Part shown: one piece after another, positions 57,863-64,000 of the stretch
Position numbering within the stretch: the stretch's first letter is position 1
How the letters are laid out: each line of letters starts with the position of its first letter
Origin: Stenogyne calaminthoides
Lineage: Eukaryota; Streptophyta; Magnoliopsida; Lamiales; Lamiaceae
NCBI GenBank assembly: GCA_037126765.1
Contig: JBBCBC010000026.1
Location: forward strand, 31,047,698 to 31,111,697
DNA: 64,000 bases
Direction of reading: 5' to 3'
The notes under the pieces: generated by a model
Told to the model about the DNA's origin: nothing
The model's database searches: none
The model's input: the letters and a program-made list of their open reading frames with translations, nothing else
Translations under genes and position numbers: made by a program

Positions 57863-59079
57863 TGGAGAGGAAAATTCAGAGGTTTTGGAGGTGGTGGTAT
57901 GATGTTGTTTCTTGGTTTTGTGGAGTAGGAAAAGACATGATTGGTTGTGGGTATGTGATGGCCACAAATGGGAGGGGATAAGACATCATAATGTACATCC
58001 ACACGTTTGGATATATGTTACTTGTACATATTACTACTTCTTTAAAGCACAAAAAATTATGTATAATACTCTTGTCTATTTTTTGTGGGTTTTCAGTTTG
58101 TACTATTTTTCCTTTTTACAAATTGCAATTTGTACTTTTTTTTTTTTTAATAAAATGCAACTTGTACTAGTAAAAATTGACAAATTTCAACCTTAACTCA
58201 TTGTTTTTGAAATTTTTTATCGAATTTCTTCAATTTGATGTTTGCTAAAATACTTTTTAACATTGTGGTATATAAAACATATTAGCCGGAAAGTTTCACA
58301 AAAAACGAGCATCGGGTTGGAATTGGATACTTTTTACTAGTACATGTTGTATTTTATTAAAAAAAAGAGTACACGTTACAATTTTTAATACAAGTTGCAA
58401 TTTGTAATTTAGTAAATGTTTGTCAAACTCAAATTCAAAAGTGTCACAAAACAACTAAGAGTATCACAACTTATTTTTATTACTTTTTTTCAAAGGGATG
58501 GATTCATTCGTACTTAAGTTTCAATTTAGATTTTCAATTTTAAAATGTCTCAATTCAGAACTTCTTACAAATTTTAACATGAAACGGCTTACATCTCTAT
58601 CTTTCTTTATAACATGATATGTTGATCTTTTTTTCATATCATATTTTATGATCTTAATTGGAAAAATGAATATTTCGTCCTGCCTTAAACTGAGAAGGTC
58701 TTGAATTGATAAAAAAGAAATGAGCTATGAATTGGAACGTTTATGAAATGTGGACTTAAATTGAGACTCAATGTAACATTTGTATGTTATACAGTTTTTC
58801 CAATTCGTCATCATGTTCTATATATTGTAGGATTAATTGTAAACTTATTACATTTTTCAAAATTAAGAAAAGACTATTCACAGATAACCCCATCAACAAC
58901 AAATTAGTTTGTAAGATCAAGATATGGATTGTTTTCAATTTCTTGGATGTTTTCAATTGATTCTTGCTAGTTTGATCACATAAAACAACTTTTAACTAAT
59001 ATATATCACATACGTAATTTACATCATTGATAAGTAATGTTCCTAGTACCTTCTTACTTCACAAGTGGAAAAAAGAGTG
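57863..59079. other. Intergenic between petC and the SNM1-like gene
   Basis: Contains the petC 5' flank and a MITE at about 58,105-58,415. No gene is seen. Confidence 0.55.
58105..58415. mobile_element. Long-TIR MITE
   Basis: AATAAAATGCAACTTGTACT…AGTAAAAATTG on the left is mirrored by TTTTTACTAGTACATGTTG…TTTTATT on the right, giving inverted arms of ~75 bp. Confidence 0.65.
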
Positions 59080-61245
59080 CTATTCTTCATCTGAATCTGC
59101 AATTTTAACACCACGGCTCAACTTCCTCATCAAATCGACTCTGTTCGTACGTACGCTACGAAAATCGACCTGATCAGTTTTCCTTTTCTTTCCTAGCACA
59201 GAGGAAGTAACTTCTGTAATTAATTTAATTTCTTCTTCTTCTTCTTCAGTTTTATCCATTACCACTCCTTTCTCAAGCTTCTGCTGCTGTATCCTCCACA
59301 TTGCTTGTTCAGTTCCACAAAGGTGGTTGAAGTAATAACGAGGCTCGATGTAACATGAAGACGACGAAGCAATGCCTTTGACTTTCACGGGACGAAGAAG
59401 TTCGATGAATTCTTTGATCTCAGAGAAGCACGAATGATCAGAATATGGAACTACATATATATAGTCGTTGTATTTTGTAGCACTTCCTGAATCCCCTCCT
59501 AAATCGCCGGTTTTAACACTGCAGTCTTTCTTCTTCGAGGAAGAGGCGAAGACATTTCCATCTTTTTGCACAGATTTCGTAGCCCATGGCAGCCCAGATG
59601 GCATGATTCCTAGTGTTGGGCAGCGGTACGCGTTCAGCTGTTCAAGAGTGTCGACGCTGAAACTATAACGAGGAATGGCACGAACTCTAGTGAGACAGGT
59701 CTTGGTGGTGAAGGTTTCTCGGAATCCAAGTAGATGCATGATTTGCAATCGTTCAGGCCAAACCCAAATCTGTAACAAGTTGCAAGTCACACCTTTTCGA
59801 AGACTCTGTAACTTAAGAGGCGTCTGAAATATAATCGAGTTTAGCAAGTACCTTTATGTTGAGTGCACGTGATATGTACAGCAGAAGATCTTCTTTACCC
59901 AGTGTGTCTACTCCTATAACAATTTCATGATGCGGATGGGACGTGATGATATCAACAATCTGTAATTAATCATCAAACGGCTGGAGATCAGTCTTCAAAA
60001 ATAAAATGAAGATTGTGAGTATTCCTAAATAACTCTACTCTTGATATTCAACAAAATCTCCCACTTCACATTCTCTACAAGGCCCTATCTGAAGCTCCAG
60101 CCATTACTGTCATTAACTAACACCCTATGTCACCTGAGCTTCAGATTGATCGTTTCTGGGAAAAAACGAGAAGCAATTTTGGAACAAATTTTAGCTACGC
60201 CCTCACTTTACGAAATGTAAGAGAATCACTGCTCTTGTTGGCAATATCATACTCCAGATTCTTATGTACACTGTTTTTACATGGCCATTGTAAGATGCAA
60301 CACAAATAATACAAGTTCATATTTACATTAGCAAATGAAAGTAATACTTAAAAAGAATGAAACAAATTTCAAGGGCATATCAGAACTAATACCTGCTTAG
60401 CAGCAACTTCACGAGGAGGAAATATGTATCTTGGATTGCAGTAAGTATTATCCAGGTTAAGGACATCGAGGGGCTTGTTCTTGAGAGCACTGAGCAACAC
60501 CGCCCTTCCATTTTCCGCTCTCTCATCTTTTGATTCCCAGCGAAAATCCCCAGTGAAAAGCATAGAGCCAAAATCACCTCGAAACAAGTACATAACAGAA
60601 CCTAGCAGACAATAGATGATGAAACTTCAGATATCTCAAATTATAACCACAATCCGTGGCAGTACATCAAAAACTCTCCGCAACCATCAAAACGAAACAA
60701 ACAAACCAATTACGAGGGCACTATCAAAAATTGTAACACATAATTGAAGCAAATCTCATTGAGGAATTATATCAAACACCTAACAGGCAAATCAAAAACG
60801 CCCAAATTAGATGTAGCAACCAGCAAATCAATTACGAATTGCCTATCAAAATTCACAACACATAACTGAACCAAAAATCTCATTGAGGAATTAAACCAAA
60901 CACCTAGCAGACAAATCAAAAGCGTCCAAATTAGAGGCAGCGAGAACAATTACCGGGACAATGGTGAGCGTCAATGGCCTTAACAAGGACCCTGGAGGCG
61001 GATCCAGAAGAAGGAATGGTCAAGCAAAGCGAATGCCAGGTTCCGATGTCGAGGATGCGGAGGAGGGAGAGGTCGAAATCGGGGAATTTGCAGGGAAGGA
61101 GTTTGGCGGTGAGGCGAGAGCAGAAAAGAAGGCCGCGGCGCCACTTGGAGGAAAGTCCGGCGGTGTGATCGGCGTGGAGGTGGGTGAGGAAGTAGGCTTG
61201 GCTGCCGGAGCTCCATTTATCCACCGATATCATCCCATTCTCCAT
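59080..61245 (-). CDS. SNM1/Apollo-like beta-CASP metallo-beta-lactamase (DNA repair nuclease)
   Basis: Four exons, 60,954-61,245, 60,393-60,601, 59,852-59,959 and 59,080-59,769, with matching phases give 432 aa. The metal-binding HxHxDH is THLHADH (21-27). It is followed by DAHHCPGS (92-99), FTGDFR (113-118) and the beta-CASP motif PYSDHS (311-316), in the order found in SNM1/DCLRE1 nucleases. In the family these are 5' exonucleases for interstrand cross-link repair and chromosome end processing; the plant member resembles the Apollo (SNM1B) type. The C-terminal tail (about 365-432) is acidic then basic, with a likely nuclear signal KKRKTD. The last acceptor could instead lie 57 bp earlier; the chosen one keeps LNIK-IWVWPERL continuous. 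Confidence 0.93.
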
Positions 61246-61399
61246 TTTTTTCGTTTGTTTTCAACTTCTGACTCTCAATTGGTTTGCAGAAACAATAAAT
61301 GCCTTTAGTGTGACTTATGGATTTTTTGGCGGGAAAGTTTGAATTCCAAATGACTATTCTGTGTATATAATTATAGTTATTCAAATTAATTTTCAAATA

Positions 61400-61657
61400 A
61401 TACTCCCATCCGTCCTATTTTTTATTATTCGATTACTGTGGACACGGAGATTAAGAAAAAATAGGAGATAATAATATTAAATAGTGTAAAATGGGTTTGG
61501 TGGAGTGAAATAATAGTATTAAATAATATAAAGTGAGTTTGATGGAGAAATAATAATAGTATTGAAAGTTACTTTATTTCCTTTTTAGGAAATTGTTAAA
61601 CAAAATTATGACAGCTATTTATGGAAAGTGGACAATCAAAATTAAGACAGATTGAGT
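61400..61657. mobile_element. Stowaway-like MITE
   Basis: ACTCCCATCCGTCCTATTTT on the left and an inverted, diverged end (…AATTAAGACAGATTGAGTA) on the right. 258 bp, non-coding. Confidence 0.55.
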
Positions 61658-61684
61658 AATTTTTTGTGAAAAGTTTGAAACTTA

Positions 61685-62624
61685 GGCTCCGTTTGATAGG
61701 AAACATGAGATAAGAGACCAAGATACGAATTAAGATATGTTTTAAGGGTGAATTATTTATGTCAGTGTTTGGTAGCATATAATATAAATCTTATGATAAT
61801 AATTTGGTTGTTTGGTGGACCGAGATAAGTCATAAGAAAATAACATAAATTTGTGAAAAAATTCTATTTTGCCCTCTAACCTTCTTCAACCTCTGCTCAT
61901 TCGTTGTTCGCTTTCCAAACCTCAGAAAATTGTAAAATACAATTGAGAACCCAAATTAAAATTTTGCCCGTGGAAACACAACTGAGAACCCATAAATTCA
62001 CAAAATTTTGGCAGAAAAACCCCAAAGTCAGGAACCCAAATCTTAGCAGGAAAACTCCAAAAAATTTCAGCAACCCAAATTTGCAGAAAAAAACCCCAAA
62101 AGTCAGTAATATTTCGACAAAATTCAACTCGAAATCCCCAATTAGCACAACCTCAACATCAATTTGAACCAAAATTCATCAATTGAAGAGAGGAGACTAG
62201 AAAAGACGTTACGTAATTGCAAACCCACCATCAAAAAATTTGAAACACACCACGGTGGCGGAGTGGGAGCACATAACGATGATGGCGGAGGAGCGAAAAA
62301 GACGATTATAGCCAGTGGCACGGCGAAAACAATTGCAGGCGGCGGAACGAGACGAAGACGATTCCAGGCGAAGATATTTTTGACAAAAGAACAGAAAGAA
62401 GAAAGGGGTAATTTTCACAAAAGCATTCATGATAAAAATCCAGAAAATGTATTTGAGGGGGGAGTCGAGATGGCGTTTCTGAAGAGCTACAATGATTTGG
62501 CTGATTTCTTTCCTCTGCCCGGCATTTTCACGGTCTGGTGAGAAACCATTGTGTTTGTACCAAACACCATAAAACACTTGAAATGATTTTTTTCATGGGC
62601 TTTTGAGGCCTACCAAACAGACCC
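61685..62624. mobile_element. PIF/Harbinger-type non-autonomous element, 940 bp
   Basis: The ends GGCTCCGTTTGATA and, inverted, GGGTCTGTTTGGTA match at 11 of 14 positions and are flanked by TTA (61,682-61,684; 62,625-62,627). The interior has a 125-codon ORF (62,164-62,541) with a Gly/Arg-rich stretch but no transposase motif. Confidence 0.65.
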
Positions 62625-63430
62625 TTAAGCTAATATTTATATTGATATATGAATCAACTGAGTATGGATTTTACTTACATCAAGCTAAGTATAAATTGAA
62701 CCACAAGGATTAAACTATTAACAATACTTTTAAGTGAACACAACCACGATGAAAATAATTAGTCTGATCAATTAATATTGTTCAATAAAAATAACGAATA
62801 TTATTTTAAAACGCACTTAAATTATATTGTGCTTCTGATGCGTATAAGATTTTGTCTTATTTTACTAATATGATTTCCCTTCAAAATATATCAATCTAAA
62901 GACAAAATTCATTTTAACAGCTTTCACGCATGAGACGTGTTACAAACTATTGCAAATCAACATTCATCTCTTTTAAAATTTGTGAACTTGTCAATATTAT
63001 GTTTGCCCCAATATAAATTGCTATGTTTTTCAATCCTAATCAACATAAATATTTTTTTTGAATCCAATCAACATAAATATTTAGGTATCAAATATGGACA
63101 AGGATAAATTAATTAATTATCCATATGAACCATCCTTCAAATTAGGCCTATATATAGAAAAAATATAATGAAATCTTTATATAACCTATTTTGTTTAATT
63201 TTGTATTTGCATTAAAATTGATCAAATTAGCAATTTATCAAAAACACAGAGAGTTCATCTCCTTCATCTTCGCCCTCATTCATAGCATTTTCCAACCATT
63301 CCTTCTCTCATTTTTTCCAATTCACCATAACTACCCCCTCATATATTTCCGCCATTCCCAATTTTCAATTAACCCTAATTTAATTCAATCCAGCTGAAAT
63401 ACCTACCGTTTTCGTAATCCGGCCGCCGCT

Positions 63431-64000
63431 ATGGCCGATCCACAAGAGGCCGCCGTCGCCGGATCAAATTTCGACCACGCCAATCGCCGCCTCCACCCAA
63501 TCGAGGTCCGCACATCCTCGCCGCGATTCTTATCACCATCGCCGTCACTCTCCACCACGCGCCGCCGCATCGGGATCGCAGTGGATCTCAGCGACGAGAG
63601 CGCGTACGCCGTCAAGTGGGCGGTCGACAACTACCTCCGGCCCGGGGACGCCGTGATTCTCCTCCACGTGAACTCCACCGCCGTCCTGTTCGGCGCGGAT
63701 TGGGGATCCTCCCCTACCACCGCCGCGCCGGCCGCGAACATCAGCGAATTCGACAGTTTCACCGCGACGAAGGCGAATCACATGGCGCAGCCGCTGGCGG
63801 AGGCCGCCGTGCCGTTTAAGATCCACATCGTGAAGGATCACGATATGCAGGAACGGCTGTGTTTGGAGATCGAGAGGCTAGGGTTGAACGCGATGATAAT
63901 TGGGAGCAGGGGAATTGGGGGTTCGCGGAGGAGCAGGAAGGGGAAATTGGGGAGTGTGAGCGATTACTGTGTGCAGCACTGTGTGTGTCCGGTGGTGGTG
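63431..64000 (+). CDS. Universal stress protein (PHOS32/34-like), 3'-truncated by window edge
   Basis: 190 codons from the ATG run to the edge of the window. After a Ser/Pro-rich leader (SSPRFLSPSPS, about 29-39, like the MAP-kinase-phosphorylated N-terminus of PHOS32) the USP fold begins at RRIGIAVDLSDESAYAVKWA (45-64). FGADWG (87-92), KIHIVKDHDMQERLCLEIERLG (130-151) and the nucleotide-binding GSRG (158-161) with LGSVSDYC (173-180) are those of the plant PHOS32/34 group. These proteins bind ATP or AMP and respond to elicitors and stress. The coding DNA is much GC-richer than the flanks. Only a short C-terminus should be missing; no intron is seen. Confidence 0.92.
   Translation, partial: MADPQEAAVAGSNFDHANRRLHPIEVRTSSPRFLSPSPSLSTTRRRIGIAVDLSDESAYAVKWAVDNYLRPGDAVILLHVNSTAVLFGADWGSSPTTAAPAANISEFDSFTATKANHMAQPLAEAAVPFKIHIVKDHDMQERLCLEIERLGLNAMIIGSRGIGGSRRSRKGKLGSVSDYCVQHCVCPVVV

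Larger units (their letters stand above)
61246..63430. other. Intergenic between the SNM1-like and USP genes
   Basis: Contains a Stowaway-like MITE (61,400-61,657) and a PIF-type element (61,685-62,624). From 62,628 to 63,140 nothing is recognised. A TATA-like TATATATAG near 63,149-63,157 may serve the USP gene. Confidence 0.55.

Noticed and set aside
56356..57967. Several independent small ORFs around the Rieske gene
   Set aside because: They are single exons with intron read-through or antisense frames of the five-exon petC gene.
60961..61308. 115-codon + strand ORF over the first exon of the SNM1-like gene
   Set aside because: It is antisense to an exon with the intact THLHADH motif and has no domain of its own.
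63545..63841. 98-codon - strand ORF opposite the USP gene
   Set aside because: It is a shadow of a GC-rich coding region; the + frame matches the PHOS32-like family throughout.

Overview
This is nuclear DNA of a dicot plant, most likely an asterid and probably Lamiales. The window is AT-rich, its genes are split by short GT-AG introns, and it is full of LTR retrotransposons, hAT, Mutator, PIF and Stowaway-type elements. The nuclear-encoded chloroplast Rieske protein and the acyltransferase family point to a land plant. The order is inferred from family resemblance only.

Region 1 (1-41,621) is a decaying tandem cluster of eight BAHD acyltransferase loci of the anthocyanin/phenolic-glycoside malonyltransferase clade. 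The first is on the + strand and cut by the window edge; the other seven are on the - strand. Two are intact canonical genes (1,762-3,123 and 20,374-21,726). One has a frameshift just after its ancestral start (7,675-9,040). Two are clear pseudogenes (18,759-19,752 and 30,698-32,214). Two are a distinct full-length pair (35,461-36,876 and 40,224-41,621) in which the catalytic His of HxxxD is Asn in both. Between them lie a degenerate Ty1/copia element with a nested solo LTR (10,254-16,735), a MITE holding a hAT-like element that holds a SINE (22,091-23,393), two non-autonomous Mutator-like elements (17,052-18,402 and 23,931-25,441), a ~68-bp minisatellite (29,005-29,790) whose units also sit inverted inside a BAHD pseudogene, and a pair of related MITEs abutting the stop codons of two paralogues.

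Region 2 (41,622-50,590) is about 9 kb of AT-rich intergenic DNA with a hAT-like insertion behind the promoter of the last BAHD gene, a large palindromic repeat complex, a tandem duplication and a long TA microsatellite.

Region 3 (50,591-64,000) is ordinary gene-dense euchromatin: an R2R3-MYB gene of the MYB41/74/102 type, an intronless PPR gene, the five-exon Rieske gene petC, a four-exon SNM1/Apollo-like beta-CASP nuclease gene, and the start of a PHOS32-like universal stress protein gene cut by the right edge.

The BAHD genes would add malonyl or related acyl groups to glycosylated phenolics in the cytosol. The MYB is the only transcription factor in the window, and any regulatory link to the cluster is speculative. 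The other genes are unrelated housekeeping or stress genes.
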